This document shows, one piece after another, positions 36,310 through 44,822 of a stretch of DNA of 44,822 bases. Below the pieces are notes generated by a model, which ran no database searches, was not told the DNA's origin, and saw only the letters and a list, made by a program, of their open reading frames with translations. Made by a program: the position numbers and the translations under genes. Within the stretch, counting starts at the first letter, position 1, and each line of letters opens with the position of its first letter. Origin of the DNA: a virus. The stretch spans positions 1-44,822 of IMG/VR virus record IMGVR_UViG_3300047444_000903; one strand, given 5' to 3'.

Positions 36310-37314
36310 GTGCCGGCCTTCCGCGGAAACAACACCGGAATGTTCGATGCCGTCTACGGAGACGGTACGGACGGCGTCGTGTCTCTGACTTCCGACACGG
36401 TCCTCATCCGAGACGTCAATTACGACATCCTGACCATCGGCAAGGGTGTCCGTATCTTTTCCAACGGTTTCAAGATCAGGTGCCGTCGCCAGTGTTTCAT
36501 CCTGGGAGACCAGTTCTCGCTGGCCACCGTCTCCAACGACGGTTCCAACGCCCGCAACTCCAACGGTTCGACCGCTGAAGTCAGCTCCTCCGTTCCCGCG
36601 GGTACCCCTGGAGGTCCCCTGGGATCGACCGGCGGAGGTGGGCGTGGTGGAGCTGGCATGTACAACGGCGGCTTCCCGTCCGGATCTCTGCTGCACGATG
36701 GTGGAGCGGTGGGCACGCTGGTCCCGGCGGTCGATCAGCCGACCAACCCGTTCTACTTCCTTGGTGGAGCGGGTGGACGTGGAGGCGACGCACAGGCCTT
36801 CCTTTCAGGAGCTCTGACGACCTACACGGGCGCGACCGGTTCTTCTGGTTCTGTCCAGACTGCGACGCTCAGCGGCCTCCATGACTTCTTCGCCTCCATG
36901 ACCTGTGGGAACATGGGACTCCCTTCGGGGGCGACCGGTTCGTTTGTCCCGTTTGCGGGTGGCGGCGGTGGCGGCGCCGGAGCGTGTGGAAATTCTGGAT
37001 CGATCGGTGTCCGTCCGCGTTCAGGCTGGGGCGGTGGCGGTGGTGGAGTGGTCTACATCGCGGCTCGTGATCTCATCTTCCTGGGGAAGGTGACGGCCAG
37101 GGGCGGCAGCGGAGGAAACAGCTTCTCGCGTGGAGCAGGCGGTGGCGGCGGCGGTGGCGGGTTTGCCATGTTGGTCTACTCGTCGCTCCTCCTCCGGAAC
37201 AGCCTGAAGGACCAGATAGACATTTCGGGCGGGGCGCCCGGGATCGGTTTCTCGGGATCGGTGACACCACCGAACTCGGGCTCAGCCGGTTCCTTCTTCA
37301 CGTATAGGATCTAA
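36310..37314 (+). CDS. Glycine-rich tail adhesin, paralogue 1
   Basis: A 334-residue protein. The first 90 residues have GMFDAVYGDGTDGVVSLTSD. The remainder is extremely glycine-rich in blocks: STGGGGRGGAGMYNGG, GGAGGRGGDAQ, AGGGGGGAGACG, GWGGGGGGVVYIAARD and AGGGGGGGGFAMLVY. Interrupted polyglycine blocks like these form the polyglycine II lattice of phage adhesin tips (S16 and T2 gp38-type), so this is a likely receptor-contacting tip. It starts with GTG at 36310. The next gene is a clear paralogue. Confidence 0.75.
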   Translation: MPAFRGNNTGMFDAVYGDGTDGVVSLTSDTVLIRDVNYDILTIGKGVRIFSNGFKIRCRRQCFILGDQFSLATVSNDGSNARNSNGSTAEVSSSVPAGTPGGPLGSTGGGGRGGAGMYNGGFPSGSLLHDGGAVGTLVPAVDQPTNPFYFLGGAGGRGGDAQAFLSGALTTYTGATGSSGSVQTATLSGLHDFFASMTCGNMGLPSGATGSFVPFAGGGGGGAGACGNSGSIGVRPRSGWGGGGGGVVYIAARDLIFLGKVTARGGSGGNSFSRGAGGGGGGGGFAMLVYSSLLLRNSLKDQIDISGGAPGIGFSGSVTPPNSGSAGSFFTYRI

Positions 37315-37317
37315 AAC

Positions 37318-38310
37318 ATGGGACTTCGCGGACCAGGCGTAATCGACGCATTCTACGGTGACGGAACGGACGGCGACATCGTCGTCACGGGGACGCTCGT
37401 CCTCCACCGGGACACCTACTACAACAACGTCTGGATGAGCTCTTCGGTGGTCGGCGGCGTGGCTCAGCTCCCGCAGATCTTCCTGAACTCGTTCAAGCTG
37501 TTCGTGTCTACGAGAATGTACTTCATCACCTCGGGGACGCTGGACTGCTCAGGGACTCCCGGGGCGACTCCGGCTGCCGGCGTGGCTCCTGGCCTGGGAT
37601 CGCTCCCCGCTGGAGGCAACGGGGGCACCGGTAGCGTCGGCAACGGCCAACCTGGTTTCCCCCCATCCACGCTCTCCGCGTCCTTCGGAGGGACCGGTGG
37701 ACAAGGTGGAGCAGGCGGTGGCACCACGGCCGGCGCGGCCGGGATCGCTGCCCCGGTCCAGCCCACTTCTGGATCTAACCACAACTTCTTCTCCGCTCTG
37801 ACGGGCTACATGTTCGGTCAGGCGGGAGCCTACGGGATCGCTGGCGGTGCCGGTGGTGGAGCAGGTGGAGGAGCCGGCGCGGTTCAGGTCGGAGGGGGTG
37901 GCGGCGGCGCCGGAGGGACCCTGATGGTGGCCGTTCGAGAGATCATCTCGGCCGTCCCGTCTGGTTCTATCCTGATGGTCCCGACGGGTTCTTTCGTCTG
38001 GAACACGGGCATCTTCGTCAGCCAGAGCGTCGGTCCGATCGCTCCGCTCCAGATCCCGTACCCGAACGCCTACGAAATCCACGTGACCGGGACCTTCCAG
38101 GCGAACGGTGGAAACGGGGGAGCCGGTCAGGCCGGCGGCGTTACCGGCGGTGGCGGAGGTGGAGGCGGCGGAGTCGTCATTGTCGTGTCATCCAGAACCA
38201 CGGGATCGTTGGTCTATCAGGCCAATGCCGGACTCGGAGGACCTTCGAACGGCGGTGGCGGTGTCGGCTCGAATGCTAATACGGGGTCGGTGTTCCTCTT
38301 CACCGTCTGA
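37318..38310 (+). CDS. Glycine-rich tail adhesin, paralogue 2
   Basis: A 330-residue paralogue of the preceding protein. It shares the N-terminal pattern (LRGPGVIDAFYGDGTDGD) and the polyglycine blocks (FGGTGGQGGAGGG, GGAGGGAGGGAGAVQVGG, TGGGGGGGGGVVIVV, NGGGGVGSN), with different sequences between them. The pair suggests duplication and divergence of the receptor tip. The ATG at 37318 follows the preceding stop by three bases. The 51 bases after its stop (38311-38361) contain a short dyad, GACC/GGTC, and no other signal I can name. Confidence 0.75.
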   Translation: MGLRGPGVIDAFYGDGTDGDIVVTGTLVLHRDTYYNNVWMSSSVVGGVAQLPQIFLNSFKLFVSTRMYFITSGTLDCSGTPGATPAAGVAPGLGSLPAGGNGGTGSVGNGQPGFPPSTLSASFGGTGGQGGAGGGTTAGAAGIAAPVQPTSGSNHNFFSALTGYMFGQAGAYGIAGGAGGGAGGGAGAVQVGGGGGGAGGTLMVAVREIISAVPSGSILMVPTGSFVWNTGIFVSQSVGPIAPLQIPYPNAYEIHVTGTFQANGGNGGAGQAGGVTGGGGGGGGGVVIVVSSRTTGSLVYQANAGLGGPSNGGGGVGSNANTGSVFLFTV

Positions 38311-38361
38311 AAAGCGGTCTCGGTATCTATTTAGACCTGAGGTCAAGGGAACTTAGAAAGA

Positions 38362-39543
38362 ATGGCTAACCAGTTCATCACAAACCAGACTCCGTCGACG
38401 TACGCGTTCTGCATGTACAATCTGCTGAACGTGATGTCTGCCGCGGGCTGGAGCATCATGGCCTGGTCGGACGGGACCACTGTCCACAACACCGGGACGA
38501 TCCCCGGACCGTATCAGGCCGGTCCAGGATCTCCCGATCCTGTCTTCCCGCTGACCGGAACCTTCTCGAACACCGGAAACACCGGTGCCAACGGGATGGA
38601 CAACAACAACAGCTGGTGGGTCATGCGCCAGCCGAAGGGGACGGGTTCTGTCGGAGCATATGCTGGAAACCGCATGCTCGTCTTCCAGCGCGGCACGAAC
38701 GACACCCTCTGGAGGATCAAGTACTCGGTCGGTCCGCTCGCTGGAGTCAGCCACGTTTCTCAGTACCAGTTCGCGAGCGACGCGACTCACACCCCGAGTC
38801 TTTTTGCGAGCGTGGTCCAGGACGACGCGACCATCTGCGGCGGCGGTTCGGATGCTGCCCCGACTTTTCAGACATTGTTCGGTGCTGGCGCTCCCCAACG
38901 TGGTACCAGTCGATTCAACGTCATGGCCAACGACGGTCTGGCATTCGAGACCAGTCCGTTCGCGATCTATGCTGTCGCCTGGAACGCCGGCGCGGGTTTC
39001 CCCCCATCGATGGCGTTCATCTTCGAACCGATGACAGCTGGTTCGACTGCTCCCGGAGAAATCGATCCCTTCGTTGTTGGTTGCAGCTCTGTCAGCCCTG
39101 GAACCCTCAACGGTTCGCTCTTTCTTTCGACCAGTAACCCAGGCTGTGCATGGATCACGGGAGGTAACAACAACGTCACTGGTGCATTCGCCTGGTACAA
39201 GTACGGACAGTCGTCGGCAGCAGTGCAGAAGCTGATGCCGCAGATTTTCATATACTGGAATAGCGGTCTGGGGGCTACCGTGTCTGTCCCCGGAAGCTCG
39301 GTCACTGGAAACCCCATGTCGACGAACCCAGTCAACTCGGATGACGACCTGTTCCCCATGGCCTACGGACGTCCTCCCGCGTTCGGCTCGGGACCCGGAG
39401 GATACAAGGGTGTCGGTTCGATGATGAAGTGGAACTCGGCGGTGCGTGCGACGGGAGACACCCAGGCGCAGGCGACGGTCAGAGACCGAATCATCTTTGG
39501 ATCCGTCAGCGTCCCGTGGGATGCTTCGGTTCCGACGCTCTAG
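38362..39543 (+). CDS. Tail-fibre protein, tandem paralogue A
   Basis: A 393-residue fibre protein, first of three tandem paralogues. The shared start is NQTPSTYAFCMYNLLNVMSA then AGWSIMAWSDGTT. The shared middle has SWWVMRQP and LWRIKYSVG, and the shared end is GGYKGVGSMMKWNSAVRATG plus DRIIFGSVSVPWD. It is rich in Asn, Gly, Ser and Trp and has no Cys pattern. The three copies differ mostly in the middle, where a receptor site could lie. Ribosome site: AGAAAG before ATG. Confidence 0.78.
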   Translation: MANQFITNQTPSTYAFCMYNLLNVMSAAGWSIMAWSDGTTVHNTGTIPGPYQAGPGSPDPVFPLTGTFSNTGNTGANGMDNNNSWWVMRQPKGTGSVGAYAGNRMLVFQRGTNDTLWRIKYSVGPLAGVSHVSQYQFASDATHTPSLFASVVQDDATICGGGSDAAPTFQTLFGAGAPQRGTSRFNVMANDGLAFETSPFAIYAVAWNAGAGFPPSMAFIFEPMTAGSTAPGEIDPFVVGCSSVSPGTLNGSLFLSTSNPGCAWITGGNNNVTGAFAWYKYGQSSAAVQKLMPQIFIYWNSGLGATVSVPGSSVTGNPMSTNPVNSDDDLFPMAYGRPPAFGSGPGGYKGVGSMMKWNSAVRATGDTQAQATVRDRIIFGSVSVPWDASVPTL

Positions 39544-39552
39544 GGAGAGACC

Positions 39553-40662
39553 ATGCAGCATTTCAATACAAATTCGACTCCTAGCAGCTGGGCAGACTGC
39601 ATGTTCCGGTTCTGGCAGACCCTTGCCAGCGCGGGTTGGCAGACGATCGCTTGGTCGGACGGAACCACCCCGCACAACACCCCGATCGCGAATGCATACC
39701 CGTATTCTTCGGGAGCCATCGGATTCACGACTGCCGGCGGCGGCACCAACGGGGTCGACAACACTCGTGCCTGGATGGTCATGCAGCAGCCGCCTTCGAG
39801 CGGTGCCCTGACGGTCGGAGGAAACTACGCCGGGACCAGGCAGCTCGTCTGGCAACGTAGCGCCGTCAACAACCAGCAATGGCGTATCAAGTACTCGTTC
39901 AGCGGTGGTTACACGGCCCCGTCTGTGGCCGGAACCGCGACGAACACCCCCGTCATCAATGCGGGAATCGGAGACGAGGCTTACATCGCCGGTGGTGGTT
40001 CCGACGCTTCTCCGACGTTCGACCAGGTTTTCGGAGCCGGCACGAACGGCGGTTCTCGTTTGAACGTCATGGCGGATGACGGGTTCTTTGTCAGTGGTTC
40101 GAACTCGTATCCCTACGGATTCTACCTGATTACGTGGACCGCAGGAGCCTCGGCAGGTACTGAGACCGAGCACATGATGGATCCGATGATTTCCGGCAGC
40201 GCTCCCGCTGGAGATATCGATCCTTTCGTCTTTCGCCGGATGAGCACGGCCATCAACAACTCGGTCCTGAATCCTTACACTGCCCAGCAGTTTTTCGGCA
40301 GGGCCGCCAATGCTAATGGTGTAGCGCAGTGCTGGTTCAGGCTCCACCTGCAGGGCGCACAGTTCACGGGTCTGGCGGGAGTCTACTATACCCGAGGAAA
40401 CAGCAACAACGGATTTCCCAACTCGTATCCCCAGCAGACCGGCGCCAACATAAATTCGAACGAAGACGACTTGCTTCCCGTGATTATGGCCCGCGGGGCA
40501 AGTGTCGGGGGATTCGGCGGATACAAGGGACTGAGCAGCCTCTTGCGGTACACCTCGAGCATCAAGACGACCGGGACCTCGATGTCTGTCAATTCAAACA
40601 GAGACAGACTCGTCGCCAACACGGTCACAGTCCCGTGGGACGGGTCATTGCCGCTGGTCTAG
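39553..40662 (+). CDS. Tail-fibre protein, tandem paralogue B
   Basis: A 369-residue fibre protein starting nine bases after copy A, with GGGAGAG as ribosome site. It keeps NSTPSSWADCMFRFWQTLAS and AGWQTIAWSDGTT at the start, QQWRIKYSFSGGYTAPS in the middle, and GGYKGLSSLLRYTSSIKTTG with DRLVANTVTVPWDGS at the end. The middle (150-300) has MMDPMISGSAPAGDIDPFVF, equivalent to the MTAGSTAPGEIDPFVV block of copy A. Clearly part of the same family. Confidence 0.78.
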   Translation: MQHFNTNSTPSSWADCMFRFWQTLASAGWQTIAWSDGTTPHNTPIANAYPYSSGAIGFTTAGGGTNGVDNTRAWMVMQQPPSSGALTVGGNYAGTRQLVWQRSAVNNQQWRIKYSFSGGYTAPSVAGTATNTPVINAGIGDEAYIAGGGSDASPTFDQVFGAGTNGGSRLNVMADDGFFVSGSNSYPYGFYLITWTAGASAGTETEHMMDPMISGSAPAGDIDPFVFRRMSTAINNSVLNPYTAQQFFGRAANANGVAQCWFRLHLQGAQFTGLAGVYYTRGNSNNGFPNSYPQQTGANINSNEDDLLPVIMARGASVGGFGGYKGLSSLLRYTSSIKTTGTSMSVNSNRDRLVANTVTVPWDGSLPLV

Positions 40663-40671
40663 GAGATAGAG

Positions 40672-41823
40672 ATGGCGTTCTTCTTCAATCTAAATCAAAC
40701 TCCGGCCAACTGGGTCGGATGCATGATGCAGCTCTGGCAGGTCATGGTCTCCGCGGGCTGGACGGTCCTGTCCTGGTCTGACGGTGCTGTCGGCGGCGGG
40801 ACGACCCACGGGTCTCCTGGCCAGGGTTTCCTCGGGTTCTCCACGAGCTCGGCCGGAATCCCGAACTCTACCGCCGGTGTAGTCGGAAGCGCCAACAATC
40901 CCGACGCCTGGATCCTCATGCAGCAACCGACGAGCAGCCTGAGTCGCGGTCTTCCTTACGGTGGCACCCGTCAGTTTACGTTCCAGCAGAGCAACGTGAG
41001 CACCCGTACGCAGTGGCGTGTCAAGTACTCCTTGAGCGGTGGGTACTACCCGGTTCCCGGTTCGACGGGTTCCGTGACCGCCACTCCTTCGATCAACCCC
41101 GCCGTCAACGATGAGGTGATCCTCTTCGGCGGTGGTACAGACACGGTCCCGACGTTCGCGAACTGCTTCAACAACGGTGGAGCCTGGGAAGGGGCGGTCC
41201 GCTGCCACTGTATGGCGGACGACGGGACGGGACCGTCGGGAAGCATCCCGGATTCTCCGTTCTCGTGGCTCATGTTCGGAGCGAACCAGGGTGGCAACAC
41301 CACGGGCATGAACTTCACCGGTTTTCCGATCAACTTCGCGTTCATGTTCGACGCGATGGAGGTCGGCACCGCCGCGCCGCAGGACCTGGACCCGTTCATC
41401 ACGTACCAAGAAAACAGCGGCGGAGCTTGGTGTTTCAACAACGGAAACAACAACTGGTCCGCCGCCAGTAACAACAGCTCGAACAATCCCAGTGGCTGGA
41501 TGCGAAAGGGACAGACCAATCAGGCGTTCACCAGACTTCAGGCGCTCATCCCATGGACTGTCGAGACGGCGGCTCTGCCTGGTTCCATGGGAGGGAACCA
41601 CATAACCTTCGCCGATGACCTCATTCCTGTCGTGTACACCAGAAACGCCAGCGATGGCGGTCTGACCGGGTACAAGGGGATCAGCTCTCTCGTCCGTTGG
41701 AACTCTACCACCAGACAGACCAGCGACACCCTGAGCATCTCTCAGCCGGGATTTTCCCGTGACAGGATCATCGCGGCGCTCGTCAGTCTTCCCTGGGACG
41801 GATCATCGGTCCCGGTGATCTAA
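40672..41823 (+). CDS. Tail-fibre protein, tandem paralogue C
   Basis: A 383-residue third copy, nine bases after copy B, with TAGGAGATAGAG before the ATG. It has NQTPANWVGCMMQLWQVMVS and AGWTVLSWSDG at the start, TQWRVKYSLSGGYYPVPG in the middle, MEVGTAAPQDLDPFITY, and GYKGISSLVRWNSTTRQTSD with DRIIAALVSLPWDGSS at the end. The even nine-base spacing of A, B and C indicates stepwise tandem duplication. Confidence 0.78.
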   Translation: MAFFFNLNQTPANWVGCMMQLWQVMVSAGWTVLSWSDGAVGGGTTHGSPGQGFLGFSTSSAGIPNSTAGVVGSANNPDAWILMQQPTSSLSRGLPYGGTRQFTFQQSNVSTRTQWRVKYSLSGGYYPVPGSTGSVTATPSINPAVNDEVILFGGGTDTVPTFANCFNNGGAWEGAVRCHCMADDGTGPSGSIPDSPFSWLMFGANQGGNTTGMNFTGFPINFAFMFDAMEVGTAAPQDLDPFITYQENSGGAWCFNNGNNNWSAASNNSSNNPSGWMRKGQTNQAFTRLQALIPWTVETAALPGSMGGNHITFADDLIPVVYTRNASDGGLTGYKGISSLVRWNSTTRQTSDTLSISQPGFSRDRIIAALVSLPWDGSSVPVI

Positions 41824-41838
41824 GGAAAGGAGGCGTAG

Positions 41839-44822
41839 GTGCTCTCCTACAAGGATACAGTACTCGGCGACGGTCCGATCCTCTTCTGGAGGCTCGACGA
41901 GACCGGTCTTGTGGATCCGGCACACATCTCGGACTCATCCAACAACGGGATGACCGGGACCCTGTATGGAACTGCCGCCATTGGCACGACCGGGTCTCTC
42001 ACGTGGAACGAGTACTACACGGGCGTTCCTTCGGGAGCGTTCTTCGCGAACTCCACCTCCCCCGCGCTCATCCTCAATCCTCGAGACAAGTTCACGGGCT
42101 CGTTCGACATCAGTCCGGCCAACCCGACGTTCTCGGTCGAATGGTGGTACAAGCCGGTCTCTTTTTCCAACTTCAACAACTTCGTCGGTTTCGCCAACTG
42201 GGGGTACTTCACCTGTCACAATGACGCGAACGGGGGAATGTACTGCGGCATCCAGATCAGCGAACGCTTCACTCCTATTGACTGCGCGCAGTTCCGTGTC
42301 GGCGGTACCTACCTCATGTCCTTCACATACGACGGCGCGATGGCTCGTATGTACCGGAACGGGGTCAAGATCGCAGAGAAGACGATGTCCCCGCCGACCC
42401 AGTGGTCAACCTATCCGGCGGGTGGTTTCAACGGCTGGATGGGTCTCAATTCGACCAACAGCAACGCCTGGAACGCGACGTTCGACAACTTCTCCATCTA
42501 CAAGACCGTCCTGACGGACGCCCAGATCCAGAACCACTACCAGGTCGGGATCTCGGGAACGCAGGTCTACGGGAGATATGAAAGCGTCATCCAGCTCTCC
42601 AACCCGACTGTCTACTATCGTCTGGGTGACGCGTCCGGTTCGAGCCCCAACATCAAGGACCACTCTCAGACGAACGGGTTCCCCGGTACATTGGTGGGTG
42701 GAGCCAATGGGGTGATGTTCCAGCAGCCCAGCCTGGTGGACGGCAGGGACACCGACGGTGGCATCAGTGGTACCTTGGCCGGAAACTCCCCCTACATTCT
42801 CACCCCGGCTTCCACCGGCCTCGGTGCCGGTCAGTTCAGCGTCGAGTGGTGGCAGAAGCCGTCGGCATTCCCGACGGGCAGTGACATCAACAACACGATC
42901 GGAACGGGCTTCACCAAGTTCTTTGCGGGCATGTGCTCCGGTTCTGGCGAGGCTTTCTGCGGCATCAACAGCAAGGACATGTTCACGGCACGTGATCTCC
43001 AGCAAGGGTTCTTCCAGCTGGGACAGGCGGCCCACTATGTCTTCACCTATGACTCCACTTACGGGTACATCGCGAAGAACGGCAAGATCATTGCTTGGAA
43101 GAAGATGCAGCCGTCGGTCGCCTGGGGCGCGAACGGCTTCGCGGTCGGTTCTGGTTCCTGGGCGGGTGAGTACGACGAAGTGGCGGTCTACAACAACGCG
43201 TTGTTCTACGATGAGATCTACGCGCACTACCTCTATGGTCTGGGAACCGCGTCCCTTCCCGCTCCGTCGATCTCTGGAGCGCTGGCTTTCAGCGGCTCCG
43301 TCTACGGGACGGGCAACAAGATCTTCAATACTGGTGGGTCCTACGTCCTGCTGTCGGGCAGCAACTTCCAGCCCAACACGAAGGTCTATGTCAGCGGGGT
43401 GCAGTGTCAGCCGTTCAACGGCCCTGTAGACCAGAACCCGTCTCGTAATCTCATCGTCGGAAACAACTCGGGCAAGCGCCAGTTTGCTTCGGTCGCCATC
43501 CCGAGTTCGAGCGGAAGCCAACTGCTGTTCTACGCTCCGACGGGAACCCTGGGACCGGCCGACGTGACGATCGTGAATCCGGACGGCCAGTCGGCGACCG
43601 GATCGGCCGCAGTGACCTTCGTGACTGCCTCGGACCCGTATCACGCGCTCGTCATCGCGGACCAACCGAATCTCTTCTGGAGACTGGACGACGGCTCGGG
43701 ATCGTACCACCTTCCGAACTACGTCGCCACCGACGCGAACGACGTCATCTACTGGAGGTTCGACGAGGCAGCGGCTCCGTACCTGAGCACGGGAAACGGA
43801 AGCAGCCTCCCCCTGAACCCTCCTCCGACTGTCACGGCGGTCACTTCGACCCTGGGAATCTTCAGTGGCGCGGTCGCATTCCCTGGACCTCAGAACTCCC
43901 CGTACTATCTCGACACGGGTCCGACCGGGACGAACATCTCAGAGAACGCCAACATCACCGCCGGATGCTGGGTCTATCTCTTTGACTACGGCTTCAACTT
44001 CGGAGGAGGATTCGGAAACTTCGCTTCGATCCTCGGAAAGGCCTACCGGCCAGACTCTTCTATCTGGGCGGCTCCTTTCTGGACGTGGAACCTCCAGGTT
44101 CTGAACGACGCGACCGGTCGACTCTTCGGGCAAGTCTCTGTCGCCGGAACGTCTCACGGCGTCGAATCGAACTTCGTCATCCCGCTCAGGCAGTGGTGCC
44201 ACATCGGTCTGACGTATGACGGCACTACCTTGACCCTGTACGGGAACGGTGCACCGGCTCCCCAGGGAACCGTCGCCGGCGGTGGCGCCATCGACTACAG
44301 CGCTCACGGTCCGTACCGAGTCGGTGGCGGAAACCCGATCAGCTCAGTTCAGAGTTCGCCGAGCGACAACCTTCATGGACTGGTCGATGACGTCCGCATC
44401 GCCAACATCGTCCGAAACGCGACGTACTTCACCCAGTTCTCTGGTAGCGGAGGACCTTCTACGGTCGCCGACTGGTCGAACCACGGGTTCACCGGGTCTG
44501 TCTTCATCGGAATGCCGAACTTGCTCTGGCAACAGCCGGGACTGATCCGTCCTCCTGCCTTCGGACAGCCGGCGAACCTGGCGATGACAAACATTGCCAG
44601 TGACGCCCCGACTCCATTCATCGCGCATACCGGTGACCCAGCGGGACTTGCGGCCCCGTGCGCCGCCGGGATCGGGTCGGGATCTGCTCCGAATGCCATC
44701 ACGAGCTTCTCTGTTGAATGGTGGGCTCGCCGAGACGTGATCCCGCTGGTCGTGCCGGATCGCGTCAACTTCCCGTCATACCGTTTCGGTTTTTCGCAGG
44801 GACAGTTCCTCTACAACATCAC
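41839..44822 (+). CDS. Giant LamG-repeat adhesin, 3' end outside the window
   Basis: The frame opening with GTG at 41839 (ribosome site AAAGGAGG) stays open to the window end: at least 994 residues, no stop. It has repeated LamG/concanavalin-type modules starting with a strand-Trp motif: GDGPILFWRLDETG (about 10), LSNPTVYYRLGDASG (about 253), ADQPNLFWRLDDGSG (about 608) and NDVIYWRFDEAAAP (about 634). Each is followed by FSVEWWYKP-type or ITAGCWVYLF strands. Residues 485-595 look like an IPT/TIG immunoglobulin domain (GSNFQPNTKVYVSG). Such proteins bind glycans or host surface. No membrane segment is seen. Confidence 0.83.
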   Translation, partial: MLSYKDTVLGDGPILFWRLDETGLVDPAHISDSSNNGMTGTLYGTAAIGTTGSLTWNEYYTGVPSGAFFANSTSPALILNPRDKFTGSFDISPANPTFSVEWWYKPVSFSNFNNFVGFANWGYFTCHNDANGGMYCGIQISERFTPIDCAQFRVGGTYLMSFTYDGAMARMYRNGVKIAEKTMSPPTQWSTYPAGGFNGWMGLNSTNSNAWNATFDNFSIYKTVLTDAQIQNHYQVGISGTQVYGRYESVIQLSNPTVYYRLGDASGSSPNIKDHSQTNGFPGTLVGGANGVMFQQPSLVDGRDTDGGISGTLAGNSPYILTPASTGLGAGQFSVEWWQKPSAFPTGSDINNTIGTGFTKFFAGMCSGSGEAFCGINSKDMFTARDLQQGFFQLGQAAHYVFTYDSTYGYIAKNGKIIAWKKMQPSVAWGANGFAVGSGSWAGEYDEVAVYNNALFYDEIYAHYLYGLGTASLPAPSISGALAFSGSVYGTGNKIFNTGGSYVLLSGSNFQPNTKVYVSGVQCQPFNGPVDQNPSRNLIVGNNSGKRQFASVAIPSSSGSQLLFYAPTGTLGPADVTIVNPDGQSATGSAAVTFVTASDPYHALVIADQPNLFWRLDDGSGSYHLPNYVATDANDVIYWRFDEAAAPYLSTGNGSSLPLNPPPTVTAVTSTLGIFSGAVAFPGPQNSPYYLDTGPTGTNISENANITAGCWVYLFDYGFNFGGGFGNFASILGKAYRPDSSIWAAPFWTWNLQVLNDATGRLFGQVSVAGTSHGVESNFVIPLRQWCHIGLTYDGTTLTLYGNGAPAPQGTVAGGGAIDYSAHGPYRVGGGNPISSVQSSPSDNLHGLVDDVRIANIVRNATYFTQFSGSGGPSTVADWSNHGFTGSVFIGMPNLLWQQPGLIRPPAFGQPANLAMTNIASDAPTPFIAHTGDPAGLAAPCAAGIGSGSAPNAITSFSVEWWARRDVIPLVVPDRVNFPSYRFGFSQGQFLYNI

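Noticed and set aside
38353-40347. 664-codon open frame on the minus strand over the fibre genes
   Set aside because: The plus-strand paralogues share conserved blocks across three copies, so they are the genes. The antisense frame is Arg/Ser/Asp-rich and shows no recognisable fold.
42406-43710. 434-codon minus-strand frame
   Set aside because: It is antisense to the LamG-repeat adhesin, which shows periodic motifs in frame and has a good ribosome site.

Overview
The window is a stretch of a large, GC-rich tailed-phage genome with a contractile tail (myovirus, loosely T4-like). This rests on a T4 gp55-like late sigma factor, a baseplate run of gp5-like hub and spike, gp25-like and gp6/J-like wedge proteins, then long tail-fibre genes, and on near-exclusive plus-strand coding with one-base and four-base start/stop overlaps. 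The host cannot be read from the sequence. Strong G/C preference at third codon positions and a tRNA set rich in Pro, Gly and Thr isoacceptors suggest a GC-rich bacterium.

Layout. (1) 1-1110: the 3' part of an unrecognised gene, a tRNA-Gln whose CCA end overlaps the next start codon, and a second unrecognised gene. (2) 1111-3036: a tRNA array with about 16 further recognisable tRNAs, some of odd shape (a tRNA-His with a very long variable region, a CAU tRNA with a class II type variable arm), interleaved with cloverleaf-like elements that lack a normal T loop. (3) 3037-3436: a two-way terminator, a 50-residue membrane-anchored microprotein on the minus strand (the only minus-strand gene I support), and an AT-rich control region with two perfect palindromes. 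(4) 3437-5123: two tandem coiled-coil paralogues and a Cas4/RecB-like nuclease. (5) 5131-24547: a 19-kb sugar module with about ten glycosyltransferase domains, a sugar epimerase, polysaccharide deacetylase, methyltransferases, class II aldolase, RpiB, transaldolase, cupin, truncated UDP-glucose dehydrogenase, HAD phosphatase, two heptose-kinase-like enzymes and a heptose-phosphate nucleotidyltransferase. (6) 24574-26506: small genes, an FmdB-like zinc ribbon, a membrane protein and the gp55-like sigma factor. (7) 26484-35294: baseplate genes. (8) 35318-44822: fibre and adhesin genes, including two glycine-rich paralogues, three tandem fibre paralogues and a giant LamG-repeat protein that runs off the window.

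How it fits together. The sugar module contains several steps of a nucleotide-heptose pathway (transaldolase, kinase, phosphatase candidate, adenylyltransferase, epimerase candidate) beside two GT9 heptosyltransferase-type domains. It therefore looks able to make and transfer an activated sugar rather than only borrow the host's. It lies directly before the sigma factor and tail genes. My inference is that the glycan decorates the virion, possibly the Ser/Thr-Gly-Ser-rich fibre proteins, or remodels the host surface. This is not proved by the sequence. The gp55-like factor and a recurring TTATAAG element suggest T4-style late transcription.
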